From: Nocardioides ganghwensis
Lineage (GTDB): Bacteria > Actinomycetota > Actinomycetes > Propionibacteriales > Nocardioidaceae
Length of the DNA: 57,314 nucleotides
Assembly (NCBI RefSeq): GCF_014779655.1
Contig: NZ_JACXYX010000023.1
Span: 1-57,314, forward strand
Direction: 5' to 3'
Part shown: piece after piece, positions 1-7,665 of the stretch
How the letters are laid out: every line of letters begins with the position of its first letter
How positions within the stretch are numbered: position 1 is the stretch's first letter
The notes under the pieces: model-generated
What the model saw: the letters and a program-made list of their open reading frames with translations, nothing else
The model's database searches: none
What the model was told of the DNA's origin: nothing
Made by a program: the position numbers and the translations under genes

Positions 1-119
1 TCACCGACACCGACTGCGAGGCCGTCGCGCTAAAGCTCAACACCAGACCACGCAAGACTCTCGAGTGGCAGACTCCCGGCCAGGCCCTCAACAAGAGGCT
101 CGTTGCAACAGCCGGTTGA
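1..119 (+). CDS. IS30-family transposase, C-terminal end (partial at window edge)
   Basis: The window opens inside a reading frame (first full codon at base 3) that reads LNTRPRKTLEWQTP followed by about 15 more residues and a TGA. That block is the conserved C-terminal tail of IS30-family transposases, after the DDE catalytic core. Only about 38 residues are visible, so I cannot say whether the element is intact upstream. I see no obvious terminal inverted repeat between this stop and the next gene. It marks the left side of the window as a site of past insertion. Confidence 0.7.
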   Translation, partial: TDTDCEAVALKLNTRPRKTLEWQTPGQALNKRLVATAG

Positions 120-226
120 ACTCGCGCGCGAGCGCAGCGAGCGGCGTGTCGAGACTCTCGACCGTCTGTTCGAAAACAGTTCTCCACAGATCCATCCGCG
201 CAGGTCAGACTGTCGGTTGCCTTCCC

Positions 227-232
227 TAGGAT
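227..232 (+). promoter_or_regulatory. -10 hexamer TAGGAT, leaderless start
   Basis: TAGGAT ends 6 nt before the ATG of the DUF222/HNH gene, and there is no Shine-Dalgarno sequence. Transcription is predicted to start at the A of the ATG. Confidence 0.5.
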
Positions 233-238
233 CGACCC

Positions 239-1603
239 ATGACCACCGACCTCACCGACCTCGACGCGACCGGGCTCCTCGCCGCCGCGACCGAGGCCGA
301 ACGAACCGCCCGGCTCGGCGAGGTCCACAAGCTCGAGGTCCTTGCCGCCTGGGCGGCGAGCCACTCCACCGATCCCACCGAAGGCCCCGACGGGCACGTC
401 GCCCGCCGGGGCGGAAACGTCCTCAGGCAGCTCGGGGGCGACGGCACCCCCGGCGTGCAGGACTTCTGTCTCGGTGAGATCGCCCTCGCCCGCAGCACCG
501 GCGTCACCGCCACCTCCAACGCCGACGTCCTCGACCTCCAGCACCGCCTCCCCCTGACCTGGGCGGTCTGCCGCCGCGGCGAGTGCGAGCCCTGGACCGC
601 CCGCCGGATCGCGAAGCTCTCCCGCCACCTCTCGCGCGACAACGTCGGCGTCGTCGACCTTGCCATCTCCCGGATGATCTCCCGCGAGTCCGCCGGCCGG
701 GTGCTGCAGGTCGCCGAGGCCAAGATCATCGAGGCCGACCCCGACCTCCACGAGGAGCGCTGCGAGGACGAGCGCCGCCGCCGCTACCTCGGCCTCGGCC
801 GCACCGACGAGCACGGCCTGCGCACCCTCATCGCCCGCCTCGAGGCCGGCGACGCGACCGCGGTGGACGCGACCGTGCACCGCGTCGCGGAGATCATCGC
901 GCCCCGTCACCCCGAGGCCCACCCCGACGAGCTGCGCGCCCTGGCCTTCGGCTGGCTCGCCCGCCCCGCCGAGCTCTTCACCCTGCTGCTCGAGCACGCC
1001 GAGACAGAGACCGCGACCGCGACCGAGCCCGTGCCCGGGCAGCCGGAGGCTCCCCCCTCTCGCGCGTACGCGTTCCCAGCCGACCCCCTCGGCGCTCTCC
1101 TCGACATGGACCTCTCCCCGCTGAAGCCGAAGGCCGTGCTCCACGTCCACCTCCACGAAGCAGCCCTGCACACTGGCCACGGCGTGGCCCGGGTCGAGGG
1201 CCTCGGCCCCCTCACCCTCACCCGCCTCGCCGAGCTCCTGCGCCACCACACCGTCAAGGTGCAACCGGTCAAGGACCTCTCGTCCCGAGTCCGCTGCACC
1301 GCCTACGAGCACCCCGAGGCCCTCCGCGACCAGATCCACCTCGTCACCGGCGGCGACTACTGGACCTTCGCCACCTCCACCAGCAGGAGAGTCGACCTCG
1401 ACCACCCCACCCCCTACCAGCACGGGGATGACACTCGAGAACCTCCGCCGGACCAGACCGGCAGCCACAACTCCGGCCCCCTCGGCCGACGACATCACCG
1501 CTGGAAGACCCATGCGGGCTACCGGTCACGCCAGTGCATCCACCCCGAGAAGGCCCGGATGATCCTCGAGGCGCCACCCGGTGTCGACCTCTACGTGGCC
1601 TGA
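239..1603 (+). CDS. DUF222 / HNH endonuclease-like protein (13E12 repeat family)
   Basis: A 454-residue protein of the actinobacterial DUF222-HNH family, often multicopy and linked to mobile DNA. The N-terminal two thirds is the charged helical DUF222 region. The C-terminus carries an HNH-like site: Asp388-His389 (VDLDHPTPY), Asn411 (HNSGPLG) and His419-His420 (RRHHRWKTH). These are the residues expected for a beta-beta-alpha metal nuclease, so it looks catalytically competent. The Cys pairs often flanking such sites are absent. The gene sits directly behind a transposase remnant and ahead of a broken hydrolase gene, consistent with an accessory insertion. Cellular role is unknown; a homing or DNA-processing nuclease is only an inference from the fold. 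Confidence 0.8.
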   Translation: MTTDLTDLDATGLLAAATEAERTARLGEVHKLEVLAAWAASHSTDPTEGPDGHVARRGGNVLRQLGGDGTPGVQDFCLGEIALARSTGVTATSNADVLDLQHRLPLTWAVCRRGECEPWTARRIAKLSRHLSRDNVGVVDLAISRMISRESAGRVLQVAEAKIIEADPDLHEERCEDERRRRYLGLGRTDEHGLRTLIARLEAGDATAVDATVHRVAEIIAPRHPEAHPDELRALAFGWLARPAELFTLLLEHAETETATATEPVPGQPEAPPSRAYAFPADPLGALLDMDLSPLKPKAVLHVHLHEAALHTGHGVARVEGLGPLTLTRLAELLRHHTVKVQPVKDLSSRVRCTAYEHPEALRDQIHLVTGGDYWTFATSTSRRVDLDHPTPYQHGDDTREPPPDQTGSHNSGPLGRRHHRWKTHAGYRSRQCIHPEKARMILEAPPGVDLYVA

Positions 1604-1615
1604 CGACAGCCCGGA

Positions 1616-1621
1616 TAGCGT
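1616..1621 (+). promoter_or_regulatory. -10 hexamer TAGCGT, leaderless start
   Basis: TAGCGT ends 6 nt before the ATG of the SGNH hydrolase remnant, so the promoter has survived although the gene is broken. Confidence 0.4.
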
Positions 1622-1627
1622 GACGCC

Positions 1628-2025
1628 ATGCGCATCGTGTGCCTGGGGGACAGCCACCTCGCGAGGGTCCGGCGCGACCTGCCGGTGCTGGGTCCGGAGG
1701 TCTGCAACGCCGCGGAGGGTGGCGCTTCCGCGTTGGACCTCATCGTGCAGGCGACCAGCGCGGGCGTTCGGGAGGACGACCTCGTCGTGGTGTCGACGAG
1801 TCCCGCTTGACAAGGTCGGGCGACCGGACGAACGCGGCCCTCGACCAGTACCGGGACGCCGCGATCTCCGTCTGCGACCTTGCCGGCACCCAGGTCGTAC
1901 GTGCAGAGCGCATCATCGCGCCCCTCGGGCCCGACGCCTTCGTCAGTGACGGCCTCCACCTGAGCGGACGGGCCTACAAGATGGTCCTCCCCGCGATCGC
2001 CGAAGCCCTCCGGGCAGGCGCCTGA
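1628..2025 (+). pseudogene. SGNH/GDSL-type hydrolase, internally deleted and frameshifted
   Basis: Two frames carry the two ends of one hydrolase. Frame A starts MRIVCLGDSH (block I nucleophile motif, GDSH) and runs to a TGA at 1808-1810 after DDLVVVSTSPA. Frame B then continues LTRSGDRTNAALDQY and ends with SDGLHLSGRAY, the block V Asp-x-x-His motif. The central part of the family, including the GxND block, is missing, and the reading frame changes at the junction. An intact relative would be roughly 180-200 residues; about 130 remain. A gene with a deletion plus frameshift explains this better than sequencing error. The original product was probably an esterase or lipase-like hydrolase. Confidence 0.65.
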
Positions 2026-2097
2026 GGCTGCCGCGCCGGCCGGAGAGGAATCAGCTCGCCTCCTTGCGTCACAGGAGCAGCGGCCACGCCATCACCC

Positions 2098-2394
2098 TCA
2101 GCAGTCCCCACCACCGCCACCGCTGAGGTCGCCGACGCTCCCGCCCTCGAAGCCGCCGGTCATGGCGCGTCCGGTTCCGGCGCCGTCAGGAGGTGGCGAG
2201 ACGACCGAGGACACGAGCGCTGCCGCGATGCCGGTCACGATCAGGCCGCCCAGCAGGACGACGCCCGCGTCGGCAGCACCACTCGACCGGACCGTCGCGA
2301 CGACGCACGCGCCCAGCACGGCTGCGGACACCGCGCCGAAGATCGACCATGGTCGCCGCTGGCGCCGCGCGCGGGTGGTTCGCCGGTCACTCAT
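2098..2394 (-). CDS. Small membrane protein with Gly-rich C-terminus
   Basis: A 98-residue protein. A basic N-terminus (RRTTRARRQRR) is followed by two hydrophobic segments (about residues 17-35 and 42-66), then a Gly/Ser-rich tail ending GGGGGDC. The positive-inside rule predicts the N-terminus in the cytoplasm with a helical hairpin in the membrane. I recognise no family; short actinobacterial membrane proteins with Gly-Cys tails are common. It faces a decayed gene on one side and the SatD pair on the other, on the same strand as the latter but with its own promoter-like element. Confidence 0.5.
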   Translation of the reverse strand: MSDRRTTRARRQRRPWSIFGAVSAAVLGACVVATVRSSGAADAGVVLLGGLIVTGIAAALVSSVVSPPPDGAGTGRAMTGGFEGGSVGDLSGGGGGDC

Positions 2395-2400
2395 GCACTG

Positions 2401-2406
2401 AGTGTG
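2401..2406 (-). promoter_or_regulatory. -10-like hexamer CACACT, possible leaderless start
   Basis: CACACT on the minus strand ends 6 nt before the ATG of the small membrane protein, matching the spacing seen at many other genes here. It is a weaker CANNNT variant. Confidence 0.3.
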
Positions 2407-2475
2407 CTGCCATGACGCGAGTCCGGCAACGGGAACCGCGACATCCGGGCCAGGCGGCCAAGGCGGCGGTGCCGC

Positions 2476-3210
2476 TCACGAGACCAGCACGAACGCCCCG
2501 AGCGCCACCAGCCACGACGCGAACGACCCGAGCAGGAAGTACTCCGTCATCTCGTGGACCGTCTGCTGCTCGTCGCGCGAGGACAGCTCGGGGAAGCGCA
2601 GCAGCCCCTTGGCCGCCACCACCACGCTGGCCGCGGTGACCTGGCCACCGAGCGCGAGGGCGAGGATGAAGACCCGCTCGAGCGGGCCGAGCAGGCGCCC
2701 GCCCTTGAGCTGCGTCGGCGGCATCTGGCCGTCGGCGCGCGGGTTGATGGTGCCGGTGGACTTGAGGACCAGCCGGACCAGCACGTTGCCCGTGGAGAGC
2801 TGGATCGCGAAGGCGCCGAGCAGCAGCAGGAAGCGGTCGGCCTCCAGGCCCTCGAGCGCCGGCAGCGTCACCGAGTCGAGCCAGCGCCCGAGCTGTCCGC
2901 CCGCCTCGGGTGCGAGGCCCGAGCACGCGACCGCGGCGACGAGCGCGACGACGAAGAGCCCGAGCGGCACGCGCGCCGGCTTGGGCCCCGGGTGGCCGAA
3001 GCCCCACGTCACCGTCAGCCCCCAGAGGAGGACGACGACCGCGATCACCAGCAGCGCGACGACGTCGCGCCCGGAGGTGAGCCCGGCGAGCACCCCCACG
3101 ACGAGCGCCGCGAGGGCGCCGACGCACTCGGGCAGGTAGCGCGTACGGCGGACCGCGTGGGTGAGGTCGGTGACGGCGAACCCGATCAGCAGGATCCCGA
3201 GCCAGCTCAT
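2476..3210 (-). CDS. SatD-associated membrane protein (DUF3307-like)
   Basis: A 244-residue protein with several hydrophobic helices (N-terminal MSWLGILLIGF, a stretch near residues 35-65, one near 82-97, and two C-terminal segments). The C-terminal part, LKGGRLLGPLERVFILALALGG through AAKGLLRFPEL and TEYFLLGSFASWL (read in pieces), follows the pattern of the membrane protein that accompanies SatD in many bacteria. Its ATG overlaps the satD TGA (ATGA), so the two are translationally coupled. I infer joint function in the inner membrane; the biochemical role of the pair is not established in what I know. Confidence 0.7.
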   Translation of the reverse strand: MSWLGILLIGFAVTDLTHAVRRTRYLPECVGALAALVVGVLAGLTSGRDVVALLVIAVVVLLWGLTVTWGFGHPGPKPARVPLGLFVVALVAAVACSGLAPEAGGQLGRWLDSVTLPALEGLEADRFLLLLGAFAIQLSTGNVLVRLVLKSTGTINPRADGQMPPTQLKGGRLLGPLERVFILALALGGQVTAASVVVAAKGLLRFPELSSRDEQQTVHEMTEYFLLGSFASWLVALGAFVLVS

Positions 3211-3848
3211 CGGTCTCCTTCCGGGGCCAGCAGGTCGTGGGCCGCGACGATCGCCGCCAGCCCGTCGGCGCGCACCCGCTGTGACACCGCGGACGCACTG
3301 ATCCCCAGCGCTTCGGCGAGGTCGCGCTGGGTCTCGTGGGACAGCAGACCACGCAGCACCGACACCGAGCGCTCCGACAGGCCGCTGACCCGCTCGTCGC
3401 GCAGGACCAGACCGGCATTCACCAGAGCGGGGTCGGCACCACCCACCGCCCCGTCGGCCACGACGTACGCCGTGCGCAGCCACCTCTGCGCCGGCGTGTC
3501 GGCGGCGCGCTCGGCCGCGTCGATCGCCGCGCGAGCGGCCCACCAGCCCGGGCCGTCCTCGATGCCCGCCTCGTCCAGCACCGTGGTCTCGCCCCAGCCG
3601 ATGCCGTGGCGGACGTCGTAGGTCGGCCACAGCCGCACCCGGACGAGCAGCGTGGCCCGCACGGCCTCCCCCACGGTGGCGAACGTGCCCTGGTACTCGT
3701 CGCCCGCGGTGATCCAGAGACGGCGTACGGGCGAGACCATGTCGTTCACCTCGGCGAGCACGCTCCCCAGTCGCTGGTGCAGGTCGCCCCGGTCCTGCGA
3801 GGCTCGCGAGCCCACGATGTCCCCGATGAGGGTGGCGACGGCGGTCAT
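3207..3848 (-). CDS. satD: SatD-family protein with C-terminal helix-turn-helix
   Basis: A 213-residue protein. The N-terminal AVATLIGDIVGSRASQDR matches the start of SatD proteins, and WITAGDEYQGTF fits their conserved central motif. Residues about 171-196 (QRDLAEALGISASAVSQRVRADG) form a clear helix-turn-helix, so the protein may bind DNA. Three identical-arm palindromes lie directly upstream, which suggests autoregulation. The ATG at the 3' end of a CACGAT-N6 element was chosen as the start; there is no ribosome site. The downstream membrane gene overlaps by 4 nt. Named from Streptococcus suis SatD; molecular function is uncertain. Confidence 0.75.
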   Translation of the reverse strand: MTAVATLIGDIVGSRASQDRGDLHQRLGSVLAEVNDMVSPVRRLWITAGDEYQGTFATVGEAVRATLLVRVRLWPTYDVRHGIGWGETTVLDEAGIEDGPGWWAARAAIDAAERAADTPAQRWLRTAYVVADGAVGGADPALVNAGLVLRDERVSGLSERSVSVLRGLLSHETQRDLAEALGISASAVSQRVRADGLAAIVAAHDLLAPEGDR

Positions 3849-3854
3849 CCACCT

Positions 3855-3860
3855 ATCGTG
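3855..3860 (-). promoter_or_regulatory. -10-like hexamer CACGAT for satD, leaderless
   Basis: CACGAT on the minus strand ends 6 nt before the satD ATG. The first upstream palindrome overlaps it by 2 nt, so a protein bound there would block RNA polymerase. Confidence 0.45.
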
Positions 3861-3933
3861 AAGGTCATCGCTTCATTTGTCCAACATTGAAGAACATTGC
3901 TTCATCCCGTCACGAGTGAAGTCATGCGCTTCA
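3859..3933. promoter_or_regulatory. Array of three TGAAG-N7-CTTCA palindromes before satD
   Basis: Three 17-bp inverted repeats with identical 5-bp arms lie at 3859-3875, 3888-3904 and 3917-3933. Their centres (3867, 3896, 3925) are exactly 29 bp apart. They fill the 82-bp gap between glnE and satD, and the outermost one includes the glnE stop codon. The copy nearest satD abuts its -10. Identical arms and fixed phasing indicate a cooperative protein binding array, most simply an autorepressor site for the helix-turn-helix of SatD. Confidence 0.7.
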
Positions 3934-6921
3934 CTCCCAGAACACCCGTTCCACCACCGCGTGCGCCCGGCGGGTCGTGCGGAGGTAGTCGTTGACCATC
4001 TGGTCCGACGAGCCCTGCGGATAGCCCAGCACCCCGGCGACCGCGGCCCGCTCCTGAGCATCGCGCGGCAGCTGGTCGTACGGCTTGCCCCGCACGAGCG
4101 TCACGGCGTTGCGGACCCGGCTCACCAGCCGCCACGCCTCGGCGAGCGTCCCGGCGTCCTCCGCGGTGATCAGCCCGGCCGCGGCGGCCGCCTCCAGGGC
4201 GGGGAGCGTCTGCGGCGTCCGCAGCTCCACGACCCGGCCCGCGTGGCGCATCTGGAGCAGCTGGACCGTCCACTCGACGTCGGCCAGCCCGCCACGGCCG
4301 AGCTTGAGGTGGGTGTGCCGGTCGGCTCCCCGGGGCAGTCGCTCGTCGTCGACGCGGGCCTTGATGCGCCGCACCTCCACCACGTCGGCGTCCGGCAGGC
4401 CGTCGGCCGGGAAGCGCAGCGGGTCGATCAGCTCGGTGAACCGGGCGCGCAGGGCCTCGTCGCCGGCCACCGCGTCGGCGCGCAGCAGGGCCTGGAACTC
4501 CCACACCGACGACCACTTCGCGTAGTAGGCGGCGTACGACTCCACGGTGCGCACCATAGGGCCGTTCTTGCCCTCCGGCCTCAGGTCGGGGTCGACCTCC
4601 AGCGGCGGGTCGCTGGCCGGCAGCGACAGCAGCCGCCGCAGCTCCGAGACCACCGCCGTCGCGAAGGACGACGCGGTCTGGGCCTCGACGCCCTCGACCG
4701 GCTCGTGCACGAACATCACGTCGGCGTCGCTGCCGTAGGAGAGCTCGAACCCGCCGTAGCGTCCCATCGCGATGACCGCGATCCGGCTCGGCGCGGCGTC
4801 GAGGCCGCGCTGGCGGCGTACGGACTCGGTGGCGATGTCGAGCGTGGCCTGCAGGGTCGCGTCGGTGAGCCGGCTCAGGCCCTGCCCGACCAGGGCGACG
4901 TCGGTGCCGGCCACGAGCTCGCCGCACGCGATGCGCAGCAGCTCGCGGCGGCGCACGGCCCGCACCGCGACGGCCGCGGCCTCGGGCGTCTCGGCCCGCT
5001 CGACCAGCGCCTGCATCTCGGTGAGCACGGCCTCGGCGCTCAGCGGGACGAGCGACTCCCCCAGCATCTTCACGCCCTGCGGCTCCCGCTCGAGCAGGTC
5101 CGTGGCGTAGCGCGACGTGCCGAGGATGGCGGCGAGCCGCTGGGCGACCTCCCCCTCGTCGCGCAGCATCGTGAGGTACCACGGCGTACGCCCCAGGCTC
5201 TCGCTGATCCGGCGGAACCCGAACAGCCCTGCGTCGGGGTCGGGCGAGTCGGCGAACCACTCCAGCAGCACCGGCAGCAGGGTCCGCTGGATGTCGGAGG
5301 TGCGCGAGACCCCGCTGGTCAGCGCCTCGAGGTGGCGCAGCGCTGCCCGGGGGTCGGCGTAGCCGAGCGCGGCCAGGCGCTCCTCGGCGGCCTCCAGCGA
5401 CAGCCGGGCCTCGGGGCCCGCCAGCTTGGCGACGGCGCCCAGCAGCGGCCGGTAGAAGAGCTTCTCGTGGAGCCGGCGCACCTCGCGGCGGTGGTAGCGC
5501 CACTGCTTGTCGAGCTGCGCGGCCGGCTCCGACAGGTGGCCGAGCGAGCGACCGAGCCGCCGCAGGGAGGCCTCGTCCTCGGGGACCACGTGCGTACGCC
5601 GGAGCTGGTGCAGCTGGATGCGGTGCTCCAGCGTGCGCAGGAAGGAGTACGCCTCGTGGAGCCGCTCGCCGTCCTCGCGGCCGACGTAACCGCCCTGCGT
5701 CAGCGCGGCCAGCGCACTGAGGGTCGCGCCCTCGCGGAGGGAGGTGTCGGCCCGTCCGTGGACCAGCTGGAGCAGCTGCACCGCGAACTCGACGTCGCGC
5801 AGCCCGCCGGACCCGAGCTTGAGCTGGCGCTCGGCCTCGTGGGCGGGGATGTGGTCGATCACCCGGCGCCGCATCGCCTGGACGTCGGCGACGAAGCCGT
5901 CCCGCTCGGCCGCGCTCCACACCAGCGGGGCGACCATCTCGCAGTAGCGCCGGCCCAGGTCGGGGTCGCCGGCCACCGGCCTGGCCTTGAGCAGCGCCTG
6001 GAACTCCCAGGTCTTGGCCCACTTCTCGTAGTAGCCCTGGTGGCTGGCCAGCGTCCGGACCAGCGGGCCCTGGCTTCCCTCGGGGCGCAGGTTGGCGTCG
6101 ACCGGCCAGATGGTGCCCTCGCGCGTGTGGTCGGAGCAGATCCGCATCAGCTGCGAGGCGAGCTGTGTCGCCGCCCGCAGCGCGGTGCCGTCGTCGACCT
6201 CCCCGGACTCCGAGGCAGCGGGCTCGTAGACGAAGACCACGTCGACGTCGGAGATGTAGTTGAGCTCGTGGCCGCCGCACTTGCCCATCGCGATCACGGC
6301 GAGCCGCGCGGCGCGCGCGGTCTCCCCCACCCGCGCCCGGGCGATCGCCAGGGCTGCGTCGAGCGTCGCGGCGGCGAGGTCGGAGATCTCGGCGGCGGCG
6401 TCGTCGATGCCGACGTGGTGGGCGAGGTCGCGCGAGGCGAGCCGCAGCAGGATCCGGCGGTACTCCACCCGCAACGCGTCGACCGCCTCCGCGTCCGGCA
6501 GCCCCGCGACCGGCTCGGCGGCGTGGGGGTCGGCGCCCACGGCGGTCAGCATCGCCTCGCGCACGGCGTACGCCGGGGGGCGGGTGGTGCCCAGCGTCGG
6601 GTCGGTGAGCTCGCGCCAGTGCTCGGGGTGGCGGACGAGGTGGTGGGTGAGGGCGGCGCTCGCGCCCAGCACGCTGCACAGCCGCATGGCCGTGCCCTCG
6701 TCGTCGGCCACCTCCGCGAGCATCTCGCGGCCCGCGCCCTCGACGTCCTCGTCGAGCACCTCGGCGAGGCGCAGCAGGCCCTCGAGGGCGGCGTCGGGGT
6801 CCGCGGTCGCCGCGAGCTTGTCGGTCAGCGGACGGCCGGCGTCACCGAGCCGCTCGATGCCGCGCGCGGCTGCGGCGCCGTCGACGAACCCCTTGCGCAC
6901 GTAGGAACCACTCGAGCTCAT
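3931..6921 (-). CDS. glnE: Bifunctional glutamine synthetase adenylyltransferase/adenylyl-removing enzyme
   Basis: A 996-residue GlnE that transfers AMP to, and removes it from, glutamine synthetase in response to nitrogen status. It shows the duplicated nucleotidyltransferase architecture: the N-terminal half has GKCGGHELNYISDVDVVFV and the C-terminal half GRYGGFELSYGSDADVMFV, each the G-x-G-G-x-E-L-x(3)-S-D-x-D signature, each followed by a helical regulatory domain. Both metal-binding Asp pairs are intact. Length matches actinobacterial GlnE (about 990-1000). The ATG overlaps the TGA of the upstream amidotransferase (ATGA), so it is co-transcribed with glnA2. An upstream in-frame extension was rejected because it lies inside that gene. 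Confidence 0.95.
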   Translation of the reverse strand: MSSSGSYVRKGFVDGAAAARGIERLGDAGRPLTDKLAATADPDAALEGLLRLAEVLDEDVEGAGREMLAEVADDEGTAMRLCSVLGASAALTHHLVRHPEHWRELTDPTLGTTRPPAYAVREAMLTAVGADPHAAEPVAGLPDAEAVDALRVEYRRILLRLASRDLAHHVGIDDAAAEISDLAAATLDAALAIARARVGETARAARLAVIAMGKCGGHELNYISDVDVVFVYEPAASESGEVDDGTALRAATQLASQLMRICSDHTREGTIWPVDANLRPEGSQGPLVRTLASHQGYYEKWAKTWEFQALLKARPVAGDPDLGRRYCEMVAPLVWSAAERDGFVADVQAMRRRVIDHIPAHEAERQLKLGSGGLRDVEFAVQLLQLVHGRADTSLREGATLSALAALTQGGYVGREDGERLHEAYSFLRTLEHRIQLHQLRRTHVVPEDEASLRRLGRSLGHLSEPAAQLDKQWRYHRREVRRLHEKLFYRPLLGAVAKLAGPEARLSLEAAEERLAALGYADPRAALRHLEALTSGVSRTSDIQRTLLPVLLEWFADSPDPDAGLFGFRRISESLGRTPWYLTMLRDEGEVAQRLAAILGTSRYATDLLEREPQGVKMLGESLVPLSAEAVLTEMQALVERAETPEAAAVAVRAVRRRELLRIACGELVAGTDVALVGQGLSRLTDATLQATLDIATESVRRQRGLDAAPSRIAVIAMGRYGGFELSYGSDADVMFVHEPVEGVEAQTASSFATAVVSELRRLLSLPASDPPLEVDPDLRPEGKNGPMVRTVESYAAYYAKWSSVWEFQALLRADAVAGDEALRARFTELIDPLRFPADGLPDADVVEVRRIKARVDDERLPRGADRHTHLKLGRGGLADVEWTVQLLQMRHAGRVVELRTPQTLPALEAAAAAGLITAEDAGTLAEAWRLVSRVRNAVTLVRGKPYDQLPRDAQERAAVAGVLGYPQGSSDQMVNDYLRTTRRAHAVVERVFWE

Positions 6922-7664
6922 CGCCCCGCCTCCACCGTGTGGGCTGCCGCGATGGCCGCGAAGCGGGCCGCCAGCGGCTGCCAGTACGCCGCGAGCGCGG
7001 GCCCCGCCTCCTCGATGGCCGCGAGCACGGACCCCTCGTCGAAGCCGCGCGCCACCTCGTCCTCCCGGTCGGTCTCGACCCACCGCCGGATGATGCCGGC
7101 GTCGGCCTCGGGGTGGGCCTGGATGCCCCACGCGCGCGGGCCGAAGCGCGCGACCTGCACCTCGCCACCCGGCGAGCGCGCGAGCACCACGGCACCCTCG
7201 GGGAGCGTCACCACGACGTCGTTGTTCCAGTGGATCGCCCGCACGCCGCCGGGACGTCCCGCGACGTGCCCGCCGACCCAGTCGTCCGCGGCCGCCTCCT
7301 CGGTCCAGCCGACCGGTTGGAGCCCGACGGTCTGACCGCGCGGGTTGGGCTCGACCACGCCTCCCAGCGCGGCGGCGACGAGTTGGTGCCCCAGGCAGAT
7401 CCCCAGCAGCGGCGTCCCGTGCTCCACCGCGTCACGGGTGCCCGCCTTGAGCGGCGCCAGCCACGGGTGTGCGTCGTCGTCGTTCGCACCCATCTCCCCG
7501 CCCAGCACGAGCACCCCGTCGTACGCCGTCAGCGCCGGCAGCGCGTCACCGGCGTACGGCCGGCACACCTCCAGCACGCACCCGGCGCCGACCAGCCAGT
7601 CCCCGAACAGGGCGGGCGGGCAGGAGTCCTCGTGCTCGACGGCCAGGATGCGGGGACCCGCCAT
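6918..7664 (-). CDS. Class I glutamine amidotransferase (GMP synthase-like domain)
   Basis: A 248-residue stand-alone class I amidotransferase. It has the nucleophile elbow GICLGHQL with its Cys and a C-terminal QAHPEAD that supplies the His and Glu of the triad. No synthetase domain is fused. Its start codon lies 2 bases from the glnA2 stop and its end overlaps glnE, giving a tight glnA2-amidotransferase-glnE operon. By position it may hydrolyse glutamine or a gamma-glutamyl compound produced by the neighbouring synthetase, but the substrate cannot be read from sequence. The start MAGPRIL was chosen because the upstream extension overlaps glnA2. Confidence 0.85.
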   Translation of the reverse strand: MAGPRILAVEHEDSCPPALFGDWLVGAGCVLEVCRPYAGDALPALTAYDGVLVLGGEMGANDDDAHPWLAPLKAGTRDAVEHGTPLLGICLGHQLVAAALGGVVEPNPRGQTVGLQPVGWTEEAAADDWVGGHVAGRPGGVRAIHWNNDVVVTLPEGAVVLARSPGGEVQVARFGPRAWGIQAHPEADAGIIRRWVETDREDEVARGFDEGSVLAAIEEAGPALAAYWQPLAARFAAIAAAHTVEAGR

Positions 7665-7665
7665 C

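Noticed and set aside
3877..7335. A very long plus-strand open frame opposite glnE
   Set aside because: It is a high-GC mirror of glnE, rich in Arg, Gly, Val and Glu with no domain; glnE on the other strand has full family motifs.
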